Assembly (NCBI GenBank): GCA_039928925.1
Contig: JBDSSF010000004.1
Span: 1 to 64,000 of the forward strand
DNA length: 64,000 bases
From: Candidatus Saccharimonadales bacterium
GTDB lineage: Bacteria > Patescibacteriota > Saccharimonadia > Saccharimonadales > Saccharimonadaceae
Direction of reading: 5' to 3'
The notes beneath the pieces are model-generated. The model worked only from the letters and a program-made list of their open reading frames with translations, was not told the DNA's origin and made no database searches. Positions 17,588 through 25,264 of the stretch are shown here, one piece after another; position 1 is the stretch's first letter, and each line of letters opens with the position of its first letter. Position numbers and translations under genes: made by a program.

Positions 17588-17777
17588 AACAATCCAGGAA
17601 AAGATGAGTGAGCTAGATCAATTAGTATCTTGGTTTGATGGAGATGCGTTTGAACTTGAAGGTGCTCTGGATCGATTTAAAAAGGCTGAGGCTCTAGCTG
17701 CAGATATTGAAAAAGATCTTCAATCTCTTAAGAATGATGTGAAAGTGATAAAACAAAAATTTGATAGTGAGACCTAA
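17571..17777 (+). CDS. xseB: Exodeoxyribonuclease VII small subunit
   Basis: 68-aa helical subunit that binds the XseA coiled coil. It has the family pattern of a Leu-rich first helix (MSELDQLVSWFDGDAFELEGALDRF) and charged second helix (residues ~9-60). The start lies inside the end of xseA, indicating translational coupling. Confidence 0.88.
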   Translation: MSTRSKTIQEKMSELDQLVSWFDGDAFELEGALDRFKKAEALAADIEKDLQSLKNDVKVIKQKFDSET

Positions 17778-17780
17778 TTC

Positions 17781-18302
17781 GTGATTTGGATATTTTGGGT
17801 AATTGCAATTCCAGTCCTACTATTTGGTTTCGTAGTTTTTCGAGGCGCACCGTACGTTCCAAGTAAGAAACGCGATGTTATATTAGCATTTACGCAACTA
17901 TATCCACTTTCAAAAAAGGATCTAGTTGTTGATATTGGATCTGGCGATGGTATCGTACTGCGTGCTGCTGCAATGCTCGGTGCTCGTGCAGTCGGATATG
18001 AACTCAACCCTTTATTAGTGATGATTGCACGATTTCTGTCTCGTAATCAACCAGACGTACAGACAATACTAGCTGATTTTTGGCGAATCAAGTTACCACG
18101 CGAAACAACAGTTATCTATACATTTGGTGAATCGAGAGATATTAAAAAAATGGCTGCAAAAATTCAGAATGAGGCTACCAGGCTTCAGAAAACACTAGCA
18201 TTTATTAGCTATGGTTTTGAAGTCCCCGGTCTCACTCTTAGCAATAAAACAAATGCTCATTTTTTATATCACATTACGCCTTTACAGCGACATGAACCAT
18301 AA
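17781..18302 (+). CDS. Membrane-anchored SAM-dependent methyltransferase
   Basis: 173-aa protein with one N-terminal membrane helix (~2-20) and a class I methyltransferase fold: motif I VVDIGSGDGIVLRAA (~49-63), the acidic strand AVGYELNPLL (~70) and a shortened C-terminal part. The start is GTG, 3 bp after xseB. Substrate unknown; similar small anchored methyltransferases are common in CPR genomes. Confidence 0.82.
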   Translation: MIWIFWVIAIPVLLFGFVVFRGAPYVPSKKRDVILAFTQLYPLSKKDLVVDIGSGDGIVLRAAAMLGARAVGYELNPLLVMIARFLSRNQPDVQTILADFWRIKLPRETTVIYTFGESRDIKKMAAKIQNEATRLQKTLAFISYGFEVPGLTLSNKTNAHFLYHITPLQRHEP

Positions 18303-18303
18303 G

Positions 18304-18309
18304 TATAAT
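18304..18309 (+). promoter_or_regulatory. -10 box of the 18.3-kb gene (leaderless)
   Basis: TATAAT straddling the preceding gene's end, 6 nt before ATG 18316. Confidence 0.6.
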
Positions 18310-18315
18310 GGCAAC

Positions 18316-18975
18316 ATGACGAGACATGAATATAAAAATGAAGACGGTGCTGTTAGCGGTTCACTAATTACAATTATTGGACTAGTTATCTTGGCTGCTG
18401 CATTTGGATCGCTCGCAATCTGGGCTTTTTTGAATTATAACGAACAAAAAACAAATGTTGATGGAAAAATTGCAGTCGCCCAAGCTGATGCAAAAAAAAT
18501 GCAGGCTGATTCAGACGAAAAGAAGTTTGCTGAGCGTGACAAAGAACCAAATAGAACATTTGTTGGCCCAGAAGACTACGGTCGTCTATCATTTGATTAT
18601 CCAAAAACCTGGAGTGTATACATAGCAAAAGATGTGACTCAGGGTGGTACGTACGAAGCATATCTAAATCCAGTAACGGTACCACCAGTCAGTTCAAAGC
18701 AACAGTATGGCATTCGAGTGCTTATTGAAGAAAAAAGTTCTGACTCAGTCATCAGTTCATACCAGGCATTGGTTAAGAAGGGTGATCTTCGTTCGAGCGC
18801 AACCAGCTCTGATGGTAATGACGGAACCCGCCTAGATGGTAGTTTTAGTCCCGACATTCGTGGAGCTGCTGTTATCTACAAGATACGAGATAAAACGGTT
18901 ACGATTAGGACTGATGCCGATACATTTAAGCCAGATTTTGAAAATATTATTAAGACTATTAAGTTCAATACATAG
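18316..18975 (+). CDS. Membrane-anchored extracytoplasmic protein, unknown function
   Basis: 219 aa. A short acidic N-terminus is followed by one membrane helix (~16-38), a charged coiled-coil linker (~40-75, Lys/Asp/Glu-rich) and an extracytoplasmic domain (~80-219) with FDYPKTWSVYIAKD, a pattern like the PsbP/photosystem-lipoprotein-type domains found in many Gram-positive lipoproteins. No lipobox is seen. I chose ATG 18316 because of the -10 box 6 nt upstream; an in-frame ATG at 18292 lies upstream of that box. Confidence 0.78.
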   Translation: MTRHEYKNEDGAVSGSLITIIGLVILAAAFGSLAIWAFLNYNEQKTNVDGKIAVAQADAKKMQADSDEKKFAERDKEPNRTFVGPEDYGRLSFDYPKTWSVYIAKDVTQGGTYEAYLNPVTVPPVSSKQQYGIRVLIEEKSSDSVISSYQALVKKGDLRSSATSSDGNDGTRLDGSFSPDIRGAAVIYKIRDKTVTIRTDADTFKPDFENIIKTIKFNT

Positions 18976-18990
18976 CAACTTATCCCATGC

Positions 18991-18996
18991 TACACT
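18991..18996 (+). promoter_or_regulatory. Extended -10 of the histidine kinase gene (leaderless)
   Basis: TGC-TACACT ending 9 nt before ATG 19006. Confidence 0.5.
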
Positions 18997-19005
18997 ATAT
19001 GTAGG

Positions 19006-19746
19006 ATGAATGGGGATGTCAGTGCAAAGAAATACGTGTCAATGGGGTTATCTTTGTATGATCTTCCATCGCTCGTAACTGCTGCCCATGAGCTAAAAGC
19101 GCCTCTTGCATTAATTCGTCAACTGGCACTTGAATTAGAAGCAGGTGAGCTGTCACGTGCTGATCAGAACCGGCTTTTCCAGCAAATGACATTGACGAGT
19201 GAACGAGCGCTACGTCTAACGACTGACTTAACAAAAGCACAGCGATTGCAGGACAGTTTATTTGAGGTCGAACCACTTAACCCACAACAATTATGTGAGG
19301 AAGTTGCACACGAACTAGCACCACTTTATGAAGCGATGGGTCGCTCGATATATGTTGTACCAAGAGTAAAGCCTCTTTTAGTCGTTGCCAATAGGGAATT
19401 ACTGCGGAGAATTATGCTAAATTTTGGCGATAATGCGCTTCACTATGCGGTATCAGATGTACCAACTGAATTACGTGCTGTATCTTATAATATGGGTCAA
19501 AAGGTAAGAATTGGTGTTCGAGATTTTGGACCAGCACTTGCCCAGAACACTTGGAATCTAGTTCGGGATGAACTGGGCGTAGCAGCAAAAAGCATTCATG
19601 CGCGCCCCGCAAGTAGCGGGCTTGGACTATATATTGCAGCGCAGTTTGCAGAAGCAATGCATGGGTCGATTGGTGCGACAAGACATCGTGATGGTGCGAC
19701 ATTTTTTGTAACCATAGATGCTTCGACGCAGTTATCGTTATTATGA
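19006..19746 (+). CDS. Soluble sensor histidine kinase
   Basis: 246-aa kinase with a dimerisation/phosphoacceptor helix (AAHELKAPLALIRQL, His ~25) and a HATPase domain (~95-240: NFGDNALHYA, DFGPA, SGLGLYIAAQFAEAMHGSI). It has no sensor or membrane domain, so the input must come through a partner. The N-box reads NFGDNALHYA, with the Asn needed for ATP binding. The stop overlaps the start of the receiver gene by 4 bp, so the two form a coupled pair. Confidence 0.9.
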   Translation: MNGDVSAKKYVSMGLSLYDLPSLVTAAHELKAPLALIRQLALELEAGELSRADQNRLFQQMTLTSERALRLTTDLTKAQRLQDSLFEVEPLNPQQLCEEVAHELAPLYEAMGRSIYVVPRVKPLLVVANRELLRRIMLNFGDNALHYAVSDVPTELRAVSYNMGQKVRIGVRDFGPALAQNTWNLVRDELGVAAKSIHARPASSGLGLYIAAQFAEAMHGSIGATRHRDGATFFVTIDASTQLSLL

Positions 19747-20117
19747 TTACTCAAAAAAAAGTTCTAGTTGTCGAAGATGATGCTTGGCTTGGTGATCATC
19801 ATGTTCGTATGCTTGAAAGTGCAGGGTATAAAGCCTGGACAGTACCGCACGCGCTAGCAGCAATTGATGATATAGATACCTACAGACCAGATATTCTTGT
19901 ACTTGATATGCTATTAGTTGGTTCAACTGCCTTTGCATTACTGCACGAGGTGCGTTCGCACGTTGATATTGGAAATACCCCCGTTATTTTATGTACAAAC
20001 GCTGCTGGAGAACTTGCAGGCGAAGATATGACTGCATATGGTATTAAAGCAGTTCTCGATAAGACGACTATGCAGCCGATCGATCTCATTCATGCTGTCG
20101 ACAAGGTTCTGCTATGA
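19743..20117 (+). CDS. Single-domain response regulator (divergent receiver)
   Basis: 124-aa receiver with EDD (~11-13), phosphoacceptor Asp ~55 (ILVLDMLLVG) and Lys in VLDKTT. The usual MPxxxG after the Asp reads MLLVGSTA and the Thr/Ser position reads ILCTN, so the active-site loop is atypical. No output domain. Its start overlaps the kinase stop and its stop overlaps recO (4 bp each), so it is probably co-translated with both. Partner: the kinase at 19.0 kb. Confidence 0.87.
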   Translation: MITQKKVLVVEDDAWLGDHHVRMLESAGYKAWTVPHALAAIDDIDTYRPDILVLDMLLVGSTAFALLHEVRSHVDIGNTPVILCTNAAGELAGEDMTAYGIKAVLDKTTMQPIDLIHAVDKVLL

Positions 20118-20791
20118 GCACACAACGAACATCTGCTATAGTACTCCGACGAACAAACTATGGAGAGGCTGATAGAATTCTGCAATTATTAACTCCACTC
20201 GGTAAATTTAGTGTTATAGCTAAAGGCGTTCGTCGTGAGAAGTCACGGCTTGCTGGTGGCATCGAGCTATTTGCGATTAGCGATATCGTCATAACAAGTG
20301 GGAAGGGTGATCTTGGTATTCTTACGTCTGCCCGGCTAGATGATTTCTATCATCATATTTTAGAGGATTATGATCGTATGCAATTTGCATACGAGGTATT
20401 AAAGCAAGTAAACCGTGCAAGTGAAATGGTAAATGAACCAGAATGGTTTGATGTTCTTCTAGAGGTTCTTGCTGGACTTGATGCGATTACACTTGATCTG
20501 AGAATTGTACAGACATGGTTTTATCTTCGATACGCTGCATTACTCGGCCATGAGTTGAGTGTGTGGCGTGATGTTTCCGGAGATGAGCTACTTGCGAATG
20601 AAACATATCGATACGATGAAGGTGAGAAAGGATTTTTACAGTCGAAAAACGGTGATATTACCGAGGGTCATATTAAATATCTCCGACTTGTGAGCCAGAA
20701 ACCACTCAAGATTATTGCACAGATTGGTGGGGTAGAACTAATCCTTCCGAGTTGTCTAGCTATTACTCGCCAGCACGCTGCTATCTACTAG
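20114..20791 (+). CDS. recO: DNA repair protein RecO
   Basis: RecFOR-pathway mediator that anneals single strands and loads RecA. The N-terminal OB-fold (~5-80) contains AIVLRRTNYGEADRI and the family pattern GKFSVIAKGVRREKSR; a helical C-terminal domain follows. At 225 aa it is a little shorter than E. coli RecO (242). No zinc-binding Cys cluster is seen. Confidence 0.88.
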   Translation: MSTQRTSAIVLRRTNYGEADRILQLLTPLGKFSVIAKGVRREKSRLAGGIELFAISDIVITSGKGDLGILTSARLDDFYHHILEDYDRMQFAYEVLKQVNRASEMVNEPEWFDVLLEVLAGLDAITLDLRIVQTWFYLRYAALLGHELSVWRDVSGDELLANETYRYDEGEKGFLQSKNGDITEGHIKYLRLVSQKPLKIIAQIGGVELILPSCLAITRQHAAIY

Positions 20792-20798
20792 TATCTGT

Positions 20799-20804
20799 TA
20801 TAAT
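20799..20804 (+). promoter_or_regulatory. Extended -10 of glyS (leaderless)
   Basis: TGT-TATAAT ending 9 nt before ATG 20814; no Shine-Dalgarno. Confidence 0.65.
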
Positions 20805-20813
20805 AGTAGAATT

Positions 20814-22175
20814 ATGGCATCACAAAAAAACGAAAAGATGGAAGCAATTGTTAGTTTAACGAAACGCAGAGGCTTTATTTACCAAGGTTCCGAAATCTAC
20901 GGAGGATTATCGGGAACATGGGATTACGGTCCACTAGGTATCCAGTTAAAACGAAACATAGTAAATAATTGGTGGAAATTTTTTGTTGAAGATCGTGAAG
21001 ATGTATATGGCATTGATGCTGCGATTCTTATGAATCAAAATGTCTGGAAAGCAAGTGGTCATGTTGGTGGATTTAATGATCCACTTGTAGAAGATTTAAA
21101 GACAAAAAAGCGCTACAGAGCTGATACGCTCCTAGAAGACAACAATGTTGAAGGCGTTACTTCAATGACATTTGGTCAAATGGATCAAACGATCAAAGAT
21201 CAAGGTATTAAAAGTCCAGATGGTAATGAGCTTAGCGAAGTCCGTCAATTTAATATGATGCTTAAAACTCATGTTGGTGCGGTCGAAGACGACACCAGCG
21301 TAAGCTATCTCCGTCCAGAAACTGCCCAAGGAATGTTTGTGAACTTCAAGAATATCATTGATAGCTTTAGTCCAAATATTCCATTTGCGACAGCACAGGT
21401 TGGTAAGGCATTTCGTAATGAAATCAGCCCACGAGATTTTATTTTTCGTGTTCGTGAATTTGAACAGATGGAGATTGAAGTTTTTGCGCACCCCGATAAC
21501 TGGCGGGAAGTCTATGATGAATGGTTGGCTTTGCAAATGAATTTTTTTGTTAACCTTGGATTACCAGAGGATAAGATTCACCACATTGAGGTGCCTGCTG
21601 AAGACCGAGCGCACTATAGCAAACATTCAATTGATACAGAATTTGATTTTGCAATTGGCCAAAAAGAACTTGGTGGTTGTGCATATCGAGGTGATCACGA
21701 TCTTTCGGCACACATGCGTGCGTCCGGTAAGAATCTTGAATATCGCCCAAAAGATGGAAGCACTGCATATATTCCACATGTGATTGAACCTACTATTGGT
21801 CTAGACCGAACATTTCTCGCTGTCATTGATTCAAGCTATCGTGAAGACGAACAGAATGGTGAAAAACGCATATATTTAGCGCTACCAGAGCATCTTGCGC
21901 CAGTTAAATATTGCGTTTCGCCGCTTTTGAAAAATAAACCAGATTTAGTTGCCAAAGCTCGTGAAGTATATGTTGCATTAAAGAAAAAACATGGAGCAGT
22001 TATGTGGGATGACAATGGAAACATTGGTAAGAGGTACCGTCGTCAAGATGAGATAGGCACACCTTACTGTGTCGTTATAGATTTCGACTCACTCGAAAAC
22101 GACACCGTTACAATTCGAAATAGAGACACAACAGAACAGACACGCATTAGCATACAAGACCTAACTAATCGATAA
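20814..22175 (+). CDS. glyS: Glycyl-tRNA synthetase (class II, homodimeric type)
   Basis: Charges tRNA-Gly in the cytoplasm. Class II motifs are visible: motif 1 area GTWDYGPLGIQLKRNI (~33-48), motif 2 FRNEISPRDFIFRVREFEQMEIE (around ~200-222) and motif 3 EPTIGLDRTFLAVID (~324-338), followed by the anticodon-binding domain (~360-453, PLLKNKPDLVAKAREVY). At 453 aa it is the compact eukaryote/archaea/Gram-positive-like form, not the alpha2-beta2 enzyme of most Proteobacteria. Confidence 0.96.
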   Translation: MASQKNEKMEAIVSLTKRRGFIYQGSEIYGGLSGTWDYGPLGIQLKRNIVNNWWKFFVEDREDVYGIDAAILMNQNVWKASGHVGGFNDPLVEDLKTKKRYRADTLLEDNNVEGVTSMTFGQMDQTIKDQGIKSPDGNELSEVRQFNMMLKTHVGAVEDDTSVSYLRPETAQGMFVNFKNIIDSFSPNIPFATAQVGKAFRNEISPRDFIFRVREFEQMEIEVFAHPDNWREVYDEWLALQMNFFVNLGLPEDKIHHIEVPAEDRAHYSKHSIDTEFDFAIGQKELGGCAYRGDHDLSAHMRASGKNLEYRPKDGSTAYIPHVIEPTIGLDRTFLAVIDSSYREDEQNGEKRIYLALPEHLAPVKYCVSPLLKNKPDLVAKAREVYVALKKKHGAVMWDDNGNIGKRYRRQDEIGTPYCVVIDFDSLENDTVTIRNRDTTEQTRISIQDLTNR

Positions 22176-22191
22176 GTTTAAGTACAATTTA

Positions 22192-22220
22192 TTGCGCTCG
22201 GCTTATGTCAGGCGCATAAT
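22192..22220 (+). promoter_or_regulatory. Promoter of the DUF427 gene
   Basis: TTGCGC (22192-22197), 17 bp, CATAAT (22215-22220); leader with AGAAGAGG before ATG 22251. Confidence 0.5.
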
Positions 22221-22250
22221 AGGGTTATAAACAAAGAAGAGGTATATAAA

Positions 22251-22553
22251 ATGAGAGCTATATGGAACAACACGACAATTGCCGATGCTGCAAAAGATGA
22301 TTTAATTCGTATTGAAGGCAACTGGTACTTTCCAGCTGAAAGTATGAAAAAAGAATATTTTACGCCAAGTGATCACCATACGACATGTTTTTGGAAGGGC
22401 GAAGCTAGTTATTACGATGTTGTCGTAGACGGACAAACGAATGAGTTTGGAGCATGGTATTATCCAAAGCCAATGGATGGATCAATTGAAAAAGTAGGCA
22501 AGGACTTTACGAATTATGTGGCGTTTTGGAACGGTATTACCGTCACTGAGTAG
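22251..22553 (+). CDS. DUF427 family protein
   Basis: 100-aa protein matching the DUF427 pattern: RIEGNWYFPAESM, FTPSDHHTTCFWKGEASYYDV split around ~38-60, AWYYPKP and VAFWNGITV. DUF427 is a small beta-rich fold of unknown biochemical role, widespread in actinobacteria and other phyla. It has its own promoter and a Shine-Dalgarno (AGAAGAGG). Confidence 0.88.
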   Translation: MRAIWNNTTIADAAKDDLIRIEGNWYFPAESMKKEYFTPSDHHTTCFWKGEASYYDVVVDGQTNEFGAWYYPKPMDGSIEKVGKDFTNYVAFWNGITVTE

Positions 22554-22564
22554 TACTAGTAGGC

Positions 22565-22570
22565 TATACT
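22565..22570 (+). promoter_or_regulatory. -10 box of rnhA (leaderless)
   Basis: TATACT ending 6 nt before ATG 22577. Confidence 0.5.
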
Positions 22571-22576
22571 TACATA

Positions 22577-23002
22577 ATGACTATTTATTATACTGACGGT
22601 AGCGCCAGCCCAAATCCTGGCCCAGGTGGCTATTCGGTCATTTCTGACGGTAAGCCTGTTGCGCTTGGTAGTGAGCCAAGTGGTAAAGAAACAACAAATA
22701 TTCGTATGGAAGGATATGCGATTATTGCGGCGTTAAAGCATGCAGCTGGATCGGAGTGTCAAATCTATACAGACAGTGAATTCTGGATAAATGTTATCAC
22801 TAAATGGTCGCTAAGCTGGGAGGCGAATGGCTGGAAGAAGAAAGGTGGTGAGATCAAAAATCTTGATATTGTTCAAGAAGTTTGTCCACTTTTTCGACAG
22901 TCAAGAGCAACACTGATTTGGGTACGCGGTCATATGGGTGATGAAGGCAATGAGTTAGCTGACGAATGGGCAAATAAAGCAAGAAAAGGCTCAAGATTGT
23001 GA
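22577..23002 (+). CDS. rnhA: Ribonuclease HI
   Basis: Cleaves the RNA strand of RNA-DNA hybrids. The catalytic carboxylates are in YTDGSASPNPG (Asp ~5), RMEGYAII (Glu ~45), YTDSEFW (Asp ~66) and GNELADEWA (Asp ~130), and the handle region WSLSWEANGWKKKGGEIKN (~74-92) is present. 141 aa. The stop overlaps the first CYTH gene by 4 bp. Confidence 0.94.
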   Translation: MTIYYTDGSASPNPGPGGYSVISDGKPVALGSEPSGKETTNIRMEGYAIIAALKHAAGSECQIYTDSEFWINVITKWSLSWEANGWKKKGGEIKNLDIVQEVCPLFRQSRATLIWVRGHMGDEGNELADEWANKARKGSRL

Positions 23003-23598
23003 AAGCCGAGATTGAAGCTAAGTTTCTAGACATTAACCACGATGAGATACGTGAGAAACTAGAGAAATTAGGTGCGACATGTGAGCAGCCGATGCGTCTC
23101 ATGAGGCGAGTCACAATTGACACACCTGATATGAAGAGTAAGGATGCTTTCCTTCGTGTTCGTGACGAAGGTCATAGGGTAACAATGACATATAAACAGT
23201 TTGATAGCTTATCTGTTGACGGTGCAAAGGAAATCGAAGTCATAGTAAGTGATTTTGATGCTACGATTCAGCTACTTACTGCCGCTGGACTACCGTATAG
23301 TTCATTCCAGGAATCAAAGCGTGAGACATGGCATTATGATGATGTAGAAATTGTACTTGATGAGTGGCCATGGCTAAAGACTTATATTGAAGTTGAATCA
23401 CATAGCGAGCAGAAGCTACATGATATTGCGAGCAAGCTTGACCTCAATTGGAGTAGCGCCGTATTCGGTGATGTAATGGCTGCATATCGCGTAGAGTATC
23501 CACATCTTAGTGAAAAACAAACTGTTGGACGACTACCGATCGTAAAATTTGGTGATCCACTACCTAATTTACTGAAAAGTGATATACCACATGCGTGA
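22999..23598 (+). CDS. CYTH domain protein (class IV adenylate cyclase-like), copy 1
   Basis: CYTH/triphosphate-tunnel enzyme of 199 aa. It has the N-terminal EIEAKFLDI (the ExExK signature), the repeated basic/acidic tunnel strands FLRVRDEG, VTMTYKQF and KEIEVIV, and EIVLDEWPWLKTYIEVE. Family members hydrolyse inorganic or organic triphosphates or make cAMP; which applies here cannot be told. Start is GTG overlapping rnhA. The gene overlaps a second CYTH gene by 8 bp. Confidence 0.88.
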   Translation: MKAEIEAKFLDINHDEIREKLEKLGATCEQPMRLMRRVTIDTPDMKSKDAFLRVRDEGHRVTMTYKQFDSLSVDGAKEIEVIVSDFDATIQLLTAAGLPYSSFQESKRETWHYDDVEIVLDEWPWLKTYIEVESHSEQKLHDIASKLDLNWSSAVFGDVMAAYRVEYPHLSEKQTVGRLPIVKFGDPLPNLLKSDIPHA

Positions 23599-24148
23599 AA
23601 TCGAAATTAAAGCAAGAGTACTTGACCGGGCTTCACTACTTGATGTCCTAACTTCTAAATCGATTGATTTATCGGATCCGATTACTCAACACGACGAGGT
23701 TTATGGAGAGCCTGGTATCAACGGTGGAGATGAGAATTCAGCAGCATGGCTTCGTATCCGTACCGAAACGAAAAATGGCAATACAGTTCAAATCCTCACT
23801 TTAAAAAAATCTGTAACAAACCAGATGGATAGTATTGAACACGAAACGATAATAGGCAACAGTGATGAAATGAAAAAAATTATTCATCATTTAGGTTATG
23901 AACCGTATTCAGACATTACGAAAACAAGACAAAAAGCAATGATAGGCGGTATCGAGATCTGCGTTGACGAAGTAGCGCCATTAGGCGTATTCATTGAAGC
24001 GGAAAAGTTAACGGAGGAAGATGCTGACTATGAAATAGTTGCAAGGGAGTTATGGGAATTACTTGAAAGTTTTGGTATTACAAAAGATAGTCATGTGACA
24101 GATGGATATGACGTATTGATGCGTCGTCATGATGGACTTCAAGGCTAA
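23591..24148 (+). CDS. CYTH domain protein, copy 2
   Basis: 185 aa with REIEIKARVL (ExExK), AWLRIRTETK, TLKKSVT, EHETIIG, KTRQKAMIGGIEICVDEV and LGVFIEAEK, all CYTH tunnel strands. It is a divergent tandem partner of the preceding gene rather than a fresh duplication. ATG 23591 (MREIEIKA) puts the ExExK at the very N-terminus as usual; a codon 4 upstream is also open. Substrate unknown. Confidence 0.86.
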   Translation: MREIEIKARVLDRASLLDVLTSKSIDLSDPITQHDEVYGEPGINGGDENSAAWLRIRTETKNGNTVQILTLKKSVTNQMDSIEHETIIGNSDEMKKIIHHLGYEPYSDITKTRQKAMIGGIEICVDEVAPLGVFIEAEKLTEEDADYEIVARELWELLESFGITKDSHVTDGYDVLMRRHDGLQG

Positions 24149-24176
24149 GGCCCTAGCACTGCCCGCGACATAAAGC

Positions 24177-24182
24177 TATAAT
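24177..24182 (+). promoter_or_regulatory. -10 box of the 24.2-kb gene
   Basis: TATAAT with a ~30-nt leader carrying an AAAGAAAG purine tract before ATG 24220. Confidence 0.45.
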
Positions 24183-24219
24183 ATCTTCTAGTCGTTACTA
24201 AAAAAGAAAGAAAACTTAT

Positions 24220-25197
24220 ATGGAACAAACACCCGAGCCAACTGATATTTTTCTATGGGCAAACAACACCGATGGTATAAAAAAAGAACTTGATGTTGAA
24301 TTTTTCTTGTTTAACAAAAATTACACACCGTATACAGTCAGCTTCGCTAGCGAACTTAATGCTCAGATAAAACCACTATTTTTATATGAGCTAATCGGGC
24401 AAGTTATAATGGGCGCCGGAACAGGTCTATCTGTCCGTGACTTTGAGCTTTCCGATAATGAAGACAACGTTCTACTAAGAACTGATCTTGCTAAGGTTGG
24501 ACGTGCTGAGACGTTGCTACACCTTATTGAGCATGAGCGCCATGATATTGTGGAATTTAGCGAACAAGAACATGAATTTAAGCGGATAAAGGGTATTGTT
24601 GCACGTTTCACGCATAAGGATACACCTAAAAAAGCGTTTTACGCGATCAAGCAAATTAATCAGTCTTCAATTCTAAAGGGTGCAACAGCATGGGAATTTC
24701 GTGAGGGTAAGTTCCAGACTTTTGCAGCAGATGCTGGTTTGAAAATTCCATCAGATAACCAGGTGCTTATTATAGATAAAGATATCTTTGCTTTTAATCA
24801 AAGTAAATTTGAACGTTTATTCAACTATGATTACAAAAAACAGGCAATTGCTGATCAGAAGGTTGTCGAAATCGAAAAGCAATTTAAACTTAGCTTTCCT
24901 GACGGGCTTGATTTACAGTCTTTGGTTCGCGAAAGAAGAAAAACAGTTACAAAATTACAGAAAATTGAAATCGGTGAAATAACTCAAGAGCAAGTTATCG
25001 AGTATGCCGATACTATGCAGCTTGAGCTAATGACCGACGATGCGGGTGCAATAATCATTATGGATGGTCGTGATTTAGATATGTTCGTTAATCTTATAAA
25101 TGAAGATTACATTACAAGTGAAATTACTGGAAAACGTTACGAGATTAAAACAAAAAAACTCCTAGATGAGGCAGAAGGTGAACCACCAAGAAGTTAG
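24220..25197 (+). CDS. DUF4868-like protein (possible KwaB homologue)
   Basis: 325-aa soluble protein. The N-terminal half (~1-130) is mixed alpha/beta. The middle has VLIIDKDIFAFNQSKFERLFNYD (around ~183-205), and the end carries the block LINEDYITSEITGKRYEIKTK (around ~290-312). This arrangement resembles DUF4868, the family of KwaB in the Kiwa anti-phage system, by recall of the C-terminal pattern. No kwaA-like membrane gene is adjacent; a Pif1-type helicase follows. A defence role is a hypothesis, and the family call needs a profile search. Confidence 0.55.
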   Translation: MEQTPEPTDIFLWANNTDGIKKELDVEFFLFNKNYTPYTVSFASELNAQIKPLFLYELIGQVIMGAGTGLSVRDFELSDNEDNVLLRTDLAKVGRAETLLHLIEHERHDIVEFSEQEHEFKRIKGIVARFTHKDTPKKAFYAIKQINQSSILKGATAWEFREGKFQTFAADAGLKIPSDNQVLIIDKDIFAFNQSKFERLFNYDYKKQAIADQKVVEIEKQFKLSFPDGLDLQSLVRERRKTVTKLQKIEIGEITQEQVIEYADTMQLELMTDDAGAIIIMDGRDLDMFVNLINEDYITSEITGKRYEIKTKKLLDEAEGEPPRS

Positions 25198-25250
25198 CGT
25201 ACATAACAAAAAGAACAACATTGTTCATGAGTATGTTAATTCATCTAGCG

Positions 25251-25256
25251 TATAAT
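25251..25256 (+). promoter_or_regulatory. -10 box of the Pif1-like gene (leaderless)
   Basis: TATAAT 8 nt before ATG 25265 (5 nt before an alternative GTG at 25262). Confidence 0.55.
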
Positions 25257-25264
25257 ATAAAGTG

